The notes beneath the pieces were generated by a model that worked only from the letters and a program-made list of their open reading frames with translations, was not told the origin of the DNA and made no database searches. From Piezodorus guildinii (lineage: Eukaryota; Arthropoda; Insecta; Hemiptera; Pentatomidae), in the NCBI GenBank assembly GCA_023052935.1, contig CM041294.1, positions 14,619,791-14,683,790 of the forward strand: DNA of 64,000 nt, given 5' to 3'. Each line of letters opens with the position of its first letter. Position 1 is the first letter of the stretch. Shown here piece after piece: positions 1-10,313 of the stretch. The translations under genes and the position numbers were made by a program.

Positions 1-245
1 CCAAATGACCAAGTGCCACAAAAATGTCTATATGTGTGTGTGTTTGGGAACTCCAGCGAAAAAAAACAAAAATTTATATGAAACTAAAATTACATATTTA
101 AGACAACTATACGCCCGAGGTGTTACAGAAAGTCTTTCAACAAAATCAGCTTACCAGAAGAGCCTCTTTGATTTTCTCAAAAACGGCTGTAACGAGATGA
201 TTAGACTATGTCGATGTAAAGTTTAATGATCTTTAATATCATGAT
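1..245 (+). repeat. HP1 repeat, truncated by window start
   Basis: Left-truncated copy of the dominant interspersed family of this window (HP1, defined at 10314-11205). It begins in the segment 'CCAAATGACCAAGT', continues through a short GT run, and ends near the 'TTTAATATCATG' segment, so only the first third is present. The long reading frame inside it is repeat sequence, not a gene. Confidence 0.75.
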
Positions 246-295
246 CTAAACAAATTATTGAAGTACAAATTCGCAATGACACGAAGACTCATTTT

Positions 296-1365
296 ACTTT
301 CACTTACTATATATAGTAAGCGAAAGTATTACGATCGTGAAAATTTTCTAATTCCAGTTTTCAACGGAAATACACGTTTTAGGATCCTCTGAGTCCAAAT
401 AACCAAGGTCTGTGTGTGTGTGTGTGTGGTAACTCCCGGGCGGAAACGGTAAGTCCTATGAAACTGAAATTTTATATTTAAGACAAATATACGCCCGAGA
501 CGTTACAAAATCTTTTTCATCAAAATCGGCTTACCAGAAGAGCCACTTTATACCATGAATTTCTCAGCTTTCGACGATTTTGTTTAAACTCCCTATATCG
601 ATGTAACATTTAATGGGCTTTAATATGTCCTGTAATCGGCTGAAATGCCGATATTTTAAAGTACCTTAAATTTTGTTGATTCTATAAAAATAACTATATT
701 ATCTTGTTACCACTGATGAAAAACAGGTTAAATATTTTTTTAATGCAATTTTTCGTTTTTGAACATGAGAACAGTAATATACATGTATGATATAACGTTG
801 GAAAGCTTGAGATTTTAGAAAAAATATTATCTCATACACAAGCTTTTAAAAGTTAGTAGAGAGTGATGAAAAGCCGATAAAACTAACTGATTATTTTACA
901 TAATAATATAATAGATAGGGGATCACTTGTAGCTGGGTGGCTAGCGTAACAGCCTCCCATGCCAAAGGTCACGGGTTCAAATCCGCAGGTGGTCCTAGGA
1001 TTTTTTAATGGGAGTGAAAAATCCTTAGTTACGCCGTCCTTCGGAGGGGACGTTAAAAGGTGGTCCCGAGCCTGTGCGATGTCAGGTACTCGTTCAAGAT
1101 CCCTATCCTAATAAAACCTGGATAGGCAAAATTTAGGACTCCCACTGTAGCATCGTCCGATTAGCCATAGTAGCATAAAGTGACGTTAAATAAATAAATA
1201 AATAATATAATAGATTTTTTAATAAAAGACATTGCTTCTATAGAAATTCCATTTAATTAATTCTGTAATGGTTCCACTCATTTCCATCTCTAACAGTATT
1301 TGAAAATTCTTTAATCGATTCTAAACACGGAGGTAAGTGAAAGTCGTGGGTTGCCCGCACCAGAT
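296..1365 (+). repeat. HP1 repeat, full-length copy carrying a nested SINE
   Basis: Starts with ACTTTCACTTAC and the palindrome CTTACTATATATAGTAAG, has a (GT)n tract near 411-428, and ends with GTAAGTGAAAGTCGTG...GCACCAGATTT. A tRNA-derived SINE (917-1200) sits in its AATAATATAATAGAT segment, which is duplicated on both sides. HP1 was therefore in place before the SINE. Confidence 0.85.
917..1200 (+). mobile_element. tRNA-derived SINE (family S1)
   Basis: The 5' end carries a pol III A-box-like TAGCTGGGTGG and B-box-like GGGTTCAAATCC. A ~200 bp unrelated body follows, then a (TAAA)n-like tail. It is flanked by the 15-bp target duplication AATAATATAATAGAT at 902-916 and 1201-1215, so this is a retroposed insertion and not a tRNA gene. 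Confidence 0.85.
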
Positions 1366-1854
1366 TTATTTTTAAATATTCATATTTGCAAAAATAGAAC
1401 ATTTAAAAAAAATCCAATCTCTCTCAAGATTCGCATCTTGGCAACGGCCAGTGTTCGGACGATTTTAAAGTGACTATTGTTCTATGTAGATTCTTCTTCG
1501 CGAGGTTTTTTTAACTTTCGAAATCTTTTAAGTAGTTCATTATAGCGGATCTTTATTTTTAGATTGGCAGTTGCTTCTCTTTAAGATTTAAGTCTTTGAA
1601 TAAAAAAAAATAAAATAATAAAAAATAATAAATAAAAAAAAAAAAAAAAATAATATCATTATTTTTATGGAGTACATTTTGTAGAAAATGAAGGGAGGGG
1701 TAGCTCTCTGTTACCTGGAAGTGGAGGAATCGTTGACCTGCAACCCTCTTTGTTAGGGTTTCATCTCATTTTACTTGAGAGAGGTCAGCACCCTATGGGA
1801 GGCGTCTTACCCTTGATTGCATCTTCAATTGAAGCATCATTATGATGTTCAATC
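1366..1854. other. unassigned AT-rich DNA with A-rich tract
   Basis: No gene recognised. It contains an A/T-only low-complexity stretch around 1600-1655. The part after ~1700 may still belong to the 3' flank of the minus-strand LINE that follows. Confidence 0.5.
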
Positions 1855-2545
1855 AACCACAATTTTATTGAGTAAAATTACAATCAATTACATTACAGTC
1901 CCAATTTGGACATCAATAGTACTGATGAAAGATATCATACATACTACATTCATACAATATTTACACGGCATAAAATTACAATAAAATATATATACAATAA
2001 TGAATCAATACAACAAAGTCAAGAAATCACTCATACATACATCACATTGAGTGGAGAATCTAACCAGTACTAGAACTCCAATATATTTACAAAAGGTCGC
2101 GGGGCCGTTTCAACCTTCTAGGTGGGTTGTATGGATGTGTGGAGCTGGCTAGGGATTGAGCTAGAGGATTAGGACGATGAATGAGGTTCTGGTGGAATTT
2201 GGAAAATTTGGATGGAATTAGGTCTGTAATAAATGGAACATTAAGGTCGTGGTGCAAGGTATAGTTGGAGACATAATAAGGAGCATTTACTATTGTACGG
2301 AGGATTTTAGATTGAAAGGATTGAATGCGTTTGGTGTTAAAACGTTTAGCTGTCCCCCACGGTTCAAGTCCGTAGGTTCAGATAGGCTTCAGTATTGTCT
2401 TGTAGATTAATAATTTGTTGTCAACTGTAAGCTCAGATTTTCTGTTGAGTTGTCGGTATAGCTGTCCGAATCCTCGGTTGAGTTCTTGTCTTTTAAGTCT
2501 TGTATGTGGGTTCCATGTCAATCTTTTTGTCTAATAGTATTGCTT
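1855..2545 (-). mobile_element. Jockey-type LINE, 5'-truncated, C-terminal RT plus 3' UTR
   Basis: Minus-strand translation of about 2090-2535 reads like the C-terminal part of Jockey-clade pol. It has LTWNPHTRLKRQELNR, then an NKLLIYKTILKP segment, then an NAPYYVSN-like segment. The 3' UTR runs down to an AATAAA-like end near 1862. Frames are broken and the catalytic core is missing. Confidence 0.7.
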
Positions 2546-2795
2546 TAATAACTATATTTCACTGTTAAGTTGACTGAAATTTCCGTTTCAAGATGCTTAG
2601 AAACCGAATAACGAGTACAAAAAAAATCCGTTTCTCCCAATTAATAAATGAATAAATATCAATTTTTTTTTCTCTTAGTGCGATTTGACAGAGAATTAAA
2701 TTTTTGACTAAATGAAAAAATATACTTTGAAATTGTATAACAACTATCTAAGATATTCCGTTTTTGAACGCAGCAGTAGTGATATGATATTCTCC
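2468..2795 (+). repeat. Arm 1 of a 330-bp inverted duplication
   Basis: This segment is the near-identical reverse complement of 9018-9345. It includes the start of the Jockey fragment and about 250 bp of non-LINE sequence, so the same chimeric junction exists twice in opposite orientation, 6.2 kb apart. Confidence 0.8.
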
Positions 2796-2878
2796 TTTTA
2801 ATTATTGCTATTTATATATAAACAGTTATACCCTAATATTGTTATTTGCAAATAATAAACCATTGTGTAATAATTTTT

Positions 2879-4213
2879 ACTTTCGCCTACCTATATATAA
2901 AATATATAGTAAGAGGAAGATATATTGCGATCGTGAAAATTTTCGAATTCCAGTTTTCAACGAAAATACATGTTTTAGGGTCCCCTGAGTCCAAATGACC
3001 AAGTCCCGCAAAAAGGTCTGTGTGTGTGGTAATTCTAGCGCAAAAACGAAAAGTCGTACGGAACCGAAATTTCATATTTAAGACTACTATACACCCGAGA
3101 TGTTACAGCAACTTTTTCATTAAAATCGGCTGACCGGAAGCCCTACTTTATCCCATGCATTTAGCACCTTTTTACGATTTTCTCAAAACGGCTCTAAAGG
3201 TTTTGATTAAACTCGCTATATCGATGTAAAATTTGATGAGCTTTAATATCATGTAAGTTTCATTCTAATTAAAATAGTCTGACTTAGCTTAAATGTCGAT
3301 ATTTTAAATTTTCTTTCTCTAAAGTACCTTCAATTATGTAGATTCTAAAAAAAAGAACAATATAATCCGGTTATCAACGATAAAAAACAGGTAAATATAT
3401 AATTTGAATGGATTTGATGTCTAACTAAAGGAGAAAAGTTCAAACATATTTTTTTAATGCATTTTTTCGTTTTTGAACATTAGAACAGTAATATACCGCT
3501 GGGATGCTAAAGATGTTAAAAAAAATTATCTTATACGCAAGCTTGCAAAAGTTAATAAAGAGTGATCAAAGCCGATTAAACTTACTGATTATTCTACATA
3601 ATGATGTAATAGATATTTTATTAAAACACATGTTTCTATATAAATTAAATTTAATATATTCTTTAATGGTTCCATTTATTTTTACCTCTAACTGTATTTT
3701 CACACCAGTGACGCGGCTGAGAGCGAGGGTCTAGGATCTTTTGGATTCCGCTTTTTCCTCCACAAGTGGAGGGAAAAGCCCAGTCTGGGGTCCCTATAGC
3801 ACTTGTATATTTTGTATATAGTTATGTTTGTTTGAATGATGTTTGTTTATTTGCAAACTTTTATTTATCTCAATTATAGGTTAATGTTTTGATTTGTTTT
3901 GTTTTTATATTTATTATTATTTAATTCTATATTTATATCATTTATTTGTATTTATCTCAGTTATAGGTTGTTGTTTGTTTTCTTATTTTGTACATATATT
4001 ATATTTTATTTATTCGACTTTATCATTGTATATTGTATATATTGTGTGAATGGGATCTTATATCACTATTACTAATGTTCATATAGAAACAAATTGTAAT
4101 ATATCTCAATAAAAAAAAAAAAATAAATAAAAAAAAAAAAACTGTATTTGAAAATTCTTTAATCGTTTTTAAAAACGTAGGTAAGTGAAAGTCGTGTGTT
4201 GACCGCACCAGAT
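2879..4213 (+). repeat. HP1 repeat with long-hairpin variant, interrupted by a LINE tail
   Basis: Starts ACTTTCGCCTACC with the longer palindrome variant (CTATATAT...ATATATAG) and ends at GTAAGTGAAAGTCGTG...CACCAGATTT. It is interrupted at 3700-4139 by a poly(A)-tailed insertion flanked by AACTGTATTT. Confidence 0.85.
3700..4139 (+). mobile_element. LINE 3'-end insertion, 5'-truncated, poly(A)-tailed
   Basis: A ~440 bp non-coding insert starting TCACACCAGTGACGC and ending CTCAATAAA plus an A-rich tail. The 10-bp target duplication AACTGTATTT occurs at 690-699 of the 3-kb segment (3690-3699) and at 4140-4149. No ORF remains. The 3' end is Jockey-like, but its parent element is not identifiable from the window. 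Confidence 0.75.
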
Positions 4214-4439
4214 TTTTTTTCTCCCTCAAAAATGTTATACGTCAAGCTCTGTTTGTGTTGCTCTGCTGAAATTCGATCATAGTTCCCTGGTCAGAAAGTA
4301 GGGAATATTTTTTGTTATATAACATTTGTCGCTAAGACCTACAGTTTAGAAATTATATTGGTTTGAATAAAAAAAGTCACTAATGTACTTTTTACACCTG
4401 TAAAAAAAATTACAATCAGCAAATGTGCTAAAATCTAAG

Positions 4440-4840
4440 TAAACATGGCGTGGTCAGGCATGAGGGAGACAGCATCCAGTGGTGCATCCTCCTGACATTA
4501 AGCAGAACTATATTTTTAGGTCAGGAGATCCCTCATCCAACTCCTTTTCTGGTATTGGTGATTGTCTATGTAAACTGGAGGGCAGGTTCCATGTCTAAGT
4601 GTAAATGTAACACGTAGTGATTTGTCGTGGTTAATCTTTAATTTCCATTTCCTACACCAGTTTTGTACATTGTCTAAGTGATGTAAAGTCATACTGGCCT
4701 GTGTAGGGTCTGTGTTTTTAGTAATAATTGCAGTGTCATCGGCACATGTCGCAGTTAGGATGTTTTCGTTTGTCGGTAAGTCATATGTGTATATTAAGTA
4801 GAGAAGTGGGGCCAGGATAGAACCTTGGGATAAATGTAAA
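4440..4840 (-). pseudogene. Jockey-type LINE RT fragment (palm domain)
   Basis: Minus-strand translation shows a Q-G-S-I-L-AP-LLY-LIYTYDLP block. It is followed by a CADDTAIITKN catalytic-type box (C replacing the usual Y/F of YADD), then WCRKWKLKINHDKS. This is the RT palm/thumb order of Jockey-clade elements. The frame is interrupted and both ends are missing, so it is a dead fragment. Confidence 0.75.
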
Positions 4841-5333
4841 CAGTAAACTATTTATTTACCTTCTGTACTTCATTAAACCGCCTTTTCGTTATGTCAATTT
4901 CTCCCTGACTTGGAAAAACACTAAATTATAGATAGGCATATATCCCTGATCTATTGTTTTCCAAGTGAGGAAAAAATACTAGAACAATATTTTTTATTTC
5001 TTCATGTTCCGAATTCATATCGACTCCTTGTTTGCAATTATTTTCTATAATGATCTACTGTGCATGTTTTGCTTAAGTGTTTACCTTGAACGGATTCGAA
5101 AAAGTAAACCACATCCTATAAGAGGTTTTGCAAGAGTAATCATTTCTATAGGCATGATGACCATGCAAATTGAAGCAGATTACCATTAATAATAGTCAGT
5201 ATTCATCAGCGCGCAGAATTAAATTTTATAGTTAATATATACCATTATATCTGTGGCGGTCGTGAATAAGTCGAAATCTTTCATTTTAAAAGTGAGCGAC
5301 TTAATCTTTACGTAATACCCAAAATATTATAGG
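4841..5333. other. no recognised feature
   Basis: AT-rich spacer. A 61-codon open frame at 5004-5189 has no recognisable domain and no splice or conservation support. Confidence 0.4.
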
Positions 5334-5533
5334 TGGAATAGTCAGGAATCAGTCATTTTTTGAAAAGTTTTTAATTTTGCCAACGTTTCGGCCCAAGCTT
5401 GTGAGCCATCATCAGGGCATTACTGAGCCATGTCCAAGCATAAACCGAGTTTATATACAAGCTTGGGCCGAAACGTTAGCAAAATTAAAAACTTTTCAAA
5501 AAATGACTGATTCCTGACTATTCCACCTATAAT
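5334..5533. repeat. Palindromic hairpin, Penelope-like terminal remnant
   Basis: Two arms of ~70 bp (5334-5405 and ~5460-5533) are near-perfect reverse complements separated by ~55 bp. The left arm and loop, read on the minus strand, contain CTGATGATGGCTCACAAG followed by GGGCCGAAACGTTGGC. The same motif occurs in the inverted-repeat elements at 29.6-31 kb, 38.1 kb and 62.2-63.1 kb. Confidence 0.7.
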
Positions 5534-5754
5534 AGTTTCTACAGTCGACTATACATACATCCTCAATATAATACCCAAAATAGAGTAATTAACATACAGC
5601 TTTCTTTCTATCTGAAATTTCTTCCACCAAGAAATCTCTTTAACCAATTTTTAACACGACGTGGGAGACAGTCTAAGGGAGCGATGTGTTGAGTTAACTC
5701 ATTTTTGATATAACTCGAGTTATCCAGTTTTTCACGACCGCGACAGGCCGTGTA

Positions 5755-6014
5755 GGCACTTGGCCGCGTGGTATAGACTCCTGGGAGAATATACTTACGT
5801 TCCTCGATGAAATGTTTAGGGTAGGGTCATCACTCCTAACGTCTATTTTTGCGAGTTGCCACCAGTAGGCTGACGAGTCTCACTACCCGGGGGAGAGGCT
5901 GTGAGTGAGTCCTCATTTAATTATATTCTTATAAAAGTCCCGCTGGGACTGAGACTCGAACTCACAACTCTGGCGTGGGAGACTAGCGCGCTAGCCACTC
6001 AGCCACCGGCTCCC
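5755..6014 (-). mobile_element. tRNA-derived SINE (family S2)
   Basis: Read on the minus strand, it starts near 6014 with an A-box-like GGTGGCTGAGTGGCTAGC (resembling a Ser/Leu tRNA head) and a B-box-like GAGTTCGAGTCTC, followed by an unrelated body. No cloverleaf is expected to close beyond this head. The promoter-like boxes differ from family S1. Confidence 0.6.
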
Positions 6015-6109
6015 CAATTATTGTTATGATGATAAACTGTTTTTTATTTTTTATTTTTAGTAGTTTTTTACAATTTTTATAATAAAAATAACAAAAAACC
6101 CGCCGGCAA

Positions 6110-6530
6110 AACCGCATAAAGAAAGAAATAGCAGAAATTTTGGAAGTGAAAAAGTATAAATGTTTTCAGGAAGTTTTTTGCCTTGATACAGATGGGTCGA
6201 CAAGATTTGTGGATATCTTGGCATTTAATGCCACAAAAAATGAAGCACTGATAGTGGACCCCACTATCAGATATGAAACAAATGACCAGGAACAAGGCAA
6301 GAGGAGAAAGAGAACATTTATACAAAATGTATTCCATACCTGAGGGAAAAATTTCGTGAGGGATTCGGCGAAAGGGAATTTAAGCCGTGGGACTTTGGTT
6401 CGGAAGCAGAGGGACCATCCCAGTAGCCACTGGATTATGTTTAGAGAAATATGGACTCGGAAAAAATGAGATGCAAAACATGGCGGAGACCATAATCTTG
6501 GACTCACTGGGAATCCTGCAACACCATATA
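6110..6530 (+). pseudogene. R2-like LINE restriction-type endonuclease domain, degenerate
   Basis: Translation shows a DTDGSTRFVDILAF segment followed by IVDPTIRYE. The same block occurs in the better-preserved copy at 18.7-19.1 kb, where it follows a CCHC-type finger. This is the C-terminal REL-endonuclease arrangement of early-branching (R2/R4/NeSL-type) LINEs. Stops and frameshifts from ~6340 on show decay. Confidence 0.6.
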
Positions 6531-6980
6531 TATTGAGGCTGGTCTGGATTTTCAGATGTCCATGATCGATTTCAAAATTAGTAAAATATATGTATTTCCT
6601 ATTTGGCGGAATCTCTCTCTATCTTTTTTCTTCTTTAAGATTGTCTTCGGGATTGATGCGGTATGCTGTGTGCTGTAGCAACTCAGCGAAGTTGAGCAGC
6701 AGATGCAAATTGGAATTTCCTCCTCCTCCAGTTCATCAAGCGCAATTCCCCATTTACTTTTTGTGTTTTAGTCCTTTCAAAATATTTAAATCTCTTCCTG
6801 TTCCTAGATGAAATCAATACATTGCCCTGATCCTATCGAACACTTATATTCCCTTACTATTATGTTAAGCCTCACTTCTTTTCAATTGTAATCTTATTCA
6901 GTTCCCGAAATTATATCTGCTTTCGAAATCTCAACTAACCTAGAGAAGTCTTGAAAGTAATTGGCATTTTCTATCTCACA
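6531..6980. other. probable LINE 3' flank and spacer
   Basis: Nothing coding recognised. It could include the 3' UTR of the preceding LINE copy, but no poly(A) tail or target duplication is visible. Confidence 0.3.
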
Positions 6981-6984
6981 CCTT

Positions 6985-7812
6985 GTGAAAATTAAAAACA
7001 AGTATTTATCTTCTTTTTCTACACATTTTTCCTAACGTAACACCAATTTTTTATTACCGAACTGAAAAACTCTGACCTTTGAAGTGAAACAAAATCTGAA
7101 AACGCACTTTTCACTTGATCATCATTTTCAAAATGTTTTCATTTGACGATGTTGTCTAAATTCCTGAACAGGTGGTAATCTGTTGGAGACGAGTCGGAGA
7201 ATATGGTGGGTGCGGAAGAACTTCGTAGCCAGTTCTTTCAATTTTTGCACGGTATGTTTTGAAACATGGGTTCTTGCTGCCGCTCAGTGAGATCATGAGC
7301 TTTTTTACTTTCCCAATACACTTTAAATGTCTGGAAACGGATGCACTTGCATTTAGTTGTGTTGAGAGTCCTTTAACTGTTTGGTAGGGGTTTCCTTCTA
7401 CTGTATGTTTGAGGACATCGTTGTCTATTACGGACGGAGGTCTTCCTCGGGAAATGTTTTTCCAAGTCGGTATCCCCAGCTGAAAACTTAACAAATAACG
7501 GCGAATGGTCCGTTCATTAACACTCCCTTCCCCAAACGCCTTGCAAATATTTCTAGCAGCCTAGCTGCTGAATGGCCGAGTTTAAACTCGTACAAAAATA
7601 TTACTCGAAAATCGCGGGTTTCCATGTTCATATTTGGAGGTATACTAAAAAGTGGGTAATTGATTGGGAAGCTAATGTTTATAACACAAAGGTAGAGGAT
7701 TAGTAGCTGTTTACTTAAAATATGTAAACATTCGGAAGAAAACAACAGAGACCTGCAAATCCTTTATGTATTTCAGAAACTATATTCACATTTCATGTGA
7801 AACAACCAAATA
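6985..7812 (-). mobile_element. mariner element, internally deleted (copy 1)
   Basis: Minus-strand pieces match an N-terminal mariner-type transposase: METRDFRVIFLYEF, then SRGRPPSVIDNDVLKHTVE. A C-terminal block follows directly that still shows EVLPHPPYSP. The middle with the catalytic acidic residues is gone and the frame is broken. The right terminus CATTTCATGTGAAACAACC near 7790-7808 is the terminal inverted repeat of the copy at 26,160-27,014. The left terminus is lost. Confidence 0.75.
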
Positions 7813-8396
7813 TTTGATTTAACATTCCAACCTCTGAGAATCGGACTATGTTTGGTCATTTGAATTTTTTTGTTCCACTCAAGTACACCCTGTAAACAAT
7901 GATGAGATTTAGTGTAATATTAATTATCTAGATTCAAGTATTTAATTTTCTAAAACTACCACCAGCAGAACAAGTTCGTATATTTCAGTCACCAATTATA
8001 GGACCAATTCGTCCTTCATAATTAATTAGTGCTTTGTCAAAGTTTTTGAAGTGACTTACTGTAGCATGATAATTAATTGGCTTTGTTAGATTGAATAGTT
8101 GTTAGTCCGTAATGAATAAGGTTCGTTTGTGAAAATTATGATTGAATTGATTCTATATTTGACTTTCAAAACATCCAATGAAGGTTATTCAATCGTAAAA
8201 CAACATTAGGCCTCGCATATATCCTTCTAGGGTTTATTTTATATATTTTTTTAACTTGGCAATAACAAAAATAATTAAACGTGTGTGTTAATTTTACTTA
8301 TTAATATACATATTAATACCTTAATATGTTTTTGTCTTCGTCGATTAAACTATATAATACAGTTTAGACAGTTATTGCTGTACTAGTGTTTTTTTT
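7813..8396. other. AT-rich spacer, nothing recognised
   Basis: No coding frame, repeat or RNA gene recognised in this stretch. Confidence 0.4.
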
Positions 8397-9017
8397 ACTT
8401 CCACATACTATATATAGTAAGGGAAAGTATTGCGATCGTGAAAATTTTCGAATTTCAGTTTTCAACGGAAATATACATTTTAGGGTCCCCTGAGTCCAAA
8501 TAACCAAGTCCCGCAAAAAGGTCTGTGTGTGTGTGTGTGTGTGTGATAACTCCCGAGCGGAAACGGTAAGACCTATGAAACTGAAATTTCATATTTAAGA
8601 CAAATATAGACCTTAATATTCCTATGTTGCTGATTTGGCCCGATCTAGATACCATTACTTTCATGACAAACTCCATTCCCACCCTAATCCTCTAGTTTCA
8701 ATCCTTTCTTCCTCTTCGATTCCCGACAATCCTCCGAGGCGTCTGAAAAGGAGAAGGCCCCGAGACCTTCTAGCTTAGAATAGTTACAGGAGTGCTACCA
8801 TTGGGTAGTTCTTCTACAAGTCTCTTCCATGTCATTTTTCTAATATCATATTTACTTGATGTATTTTTTTTATTACAGTTGTAAATTTCAATAAATTATG
8901 TTTAAAAAAAAAAGACAAATATACGCCCGAGATGTTACAAAACCCTTTTCATCAAAATGAGCTTACCAGAAGAGCCACCTTTTTTCGATTTTCTCGAAAA
9001 CTGTTCGACGATTTTTC
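8397..9017 (+). repeat. HP1 repeat, 5' part, interrupted by LINE tail
   Basis: Starts ACTTCCACATACTATATATAGTAAG, with a (GT)n tract near 8521-8544. It is split by an insertion (8609-8911) and breaks off at ~9017 where inverted-duplication arm 2 begins. Confidence 0.8.
8609..8911 (+). mobile_element. Jockey-type LINE 3' end, 5'-truncated
   Basis: About 300 bp ending TTTCAATAAATTATG plus A-run, flanked by the 12-bp duplication AAGACAAATATA (8597-8608 and 912-923 of this 9-kb block, i.e. 8912-8923). The 3' UTR shares the segment GAGTGCTACC...GGGTAGTTCTTC with the elements at 31.8-32.9 kb, so these are one family. Confidence 0.8.
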
Positions 9018-9345
9018 GGAGAATATCATATCAGTACTGCTGCGTTCAAAAACGCAATATCTTAGATAGTTGTTATACAATTTCAAAGTATATTTTTTCA
9101 TTTAGTCAAAAATTTAATTCTCTGTCAAATCGCACTAAGAGGAAAAAAAATTGATATTTATTCATTTAATTATTGGGAGAAACGGATTTTTTTTTTGTAT
9201 TCGTTATTCGGTTTGTAAGCATCTTGAAACGGAAATTTCAGTCAACTTAACAGTGAAATATAGTTATTAAAGCAATACTATTAGACAAAAGATTGACATG
9301 GAACCCACATACAAGACTTAAAAGACAAGAACTCAACCGACGATT
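9018..9345 (-). repeat. Arm 2 of the 330-bp inverted duplication
   Basis: Reverse complement of 2468-2795, including the same join between unknown sequence and the Jockey RT start (LTWNPHTRLKRQELNR on the plus strand here). It replaces the rest of the HP1 copy that precedes it. Confidence 0.8.
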
Positions 9346-9416
9346 TTGAAGACATGCGCAAATATGTAGAAAAAAAAAATCATAGTCTTATTTACAATTT
9401 TGTTTTGACTGGATAG

Positions 9417-9720
9417 TCATAAAATAAATGAATAAGCGGGATTTGAATGTAGGAAGAGAGTTGGAGTGACGGATGGAAGGAGGGATAGAATTCCATAGGA
9501 TTGAGGATCGGATAACAAAATATCTGTCAAAATGTGCTGATAGGTTGGCCGTAGTGTATAAATCTGAAGGCTTAGAGCGTGTATAGCGGGAATGGACAGA
9601 GGACTAGAATTGTAGAAGGTCGAAAATGTATGATGGACGGCGGGATTGGATAACTTGCTAAAGTAATGATGCAAGGAAATACCACGTCTTATTCTTTGAA
9701 GTTCTGCTAGTTTTCTTTTT
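9417..9720 (-). pseudogene. CR1/L2-type LINE C-terminal fragment
   Basis: Minus-strand translation, with a frame change, gives a block of the form RYFVIRSSILWNSIPPSVT, the typical last conserved segment of CR1/L2-like pol proteins (x-S-x-x-LWNSLPxSV). Only the C-terminal ~90 residues are visible. Confidence 0.55.
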
Positions 9721-10313
9721 AAAGTAACAATTCTTCTAAAAATTCTTTAATATTAATAATAGCATGATGCATATTCAATGATACTTTATTGCTACACCCC
9801 GTTCTAATGTTTCTGTCACCTTAATGCTGCGTTCTGTTATTTCACTCTCAGATTCCCATTTCCAAACATACCTACTTCTGTTATTCTGTTACAGTATTAG
9901 TTTATAATTGCTAATATTTGATATGTTTACTATGCATTTGAGTATATATTTAATTTCCTTATGAAGAGATAGAAGACACGTTATTAGAAGAATGTTCTAT
10001 TTTTGAATTTGCTGCCTATATGTCTACTACCTGACAAGGCCATGCTTATCAAACACCACCGAATTTCCATATCAATCGGGGCAAGGTTGTGTACTGCTAC
10101 GTTTGGCAACTTGCTTACAAACCTAATTGTAGGCTAAATTCATATCATAACATTTGTGTAGGTGATTGGGATGTAATAACGATCTCTTATACCAATGAAC
10201 TCCTAAATAAAAAAAAAATAACCTAATGTAGAAAAATGCACTTCAGAGGTTTTAATAGTTTTATTTCATGTTTACATTTTGTCTACTCGTGTTATATTGG
10301 TTGTTCGTTTTTT
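9721..10313. other. AT-rich spacer
   Basis: Nothing recognised apart from a short A-run near 10,208. Confidence 0.4.

Noticed and set aside
5..226. 73-codon open frame at the window start
   Set aside because: It lies entirely in an HP1 repeat copy; similar frames recur in other copies without conservation of the protein.
944..995. tRNA gene suggested by A- and B-box-like sequences
   Set aside because: No complete cloverleaf; the sequence recurs with an identical unrelated body, short-repeat tail and target duplications, so it is a SINE head.
5004..5189. 61-codon open frame as a small gene
   Set aside because: No domain, no plausible splice context, composition like surrounding spacer.
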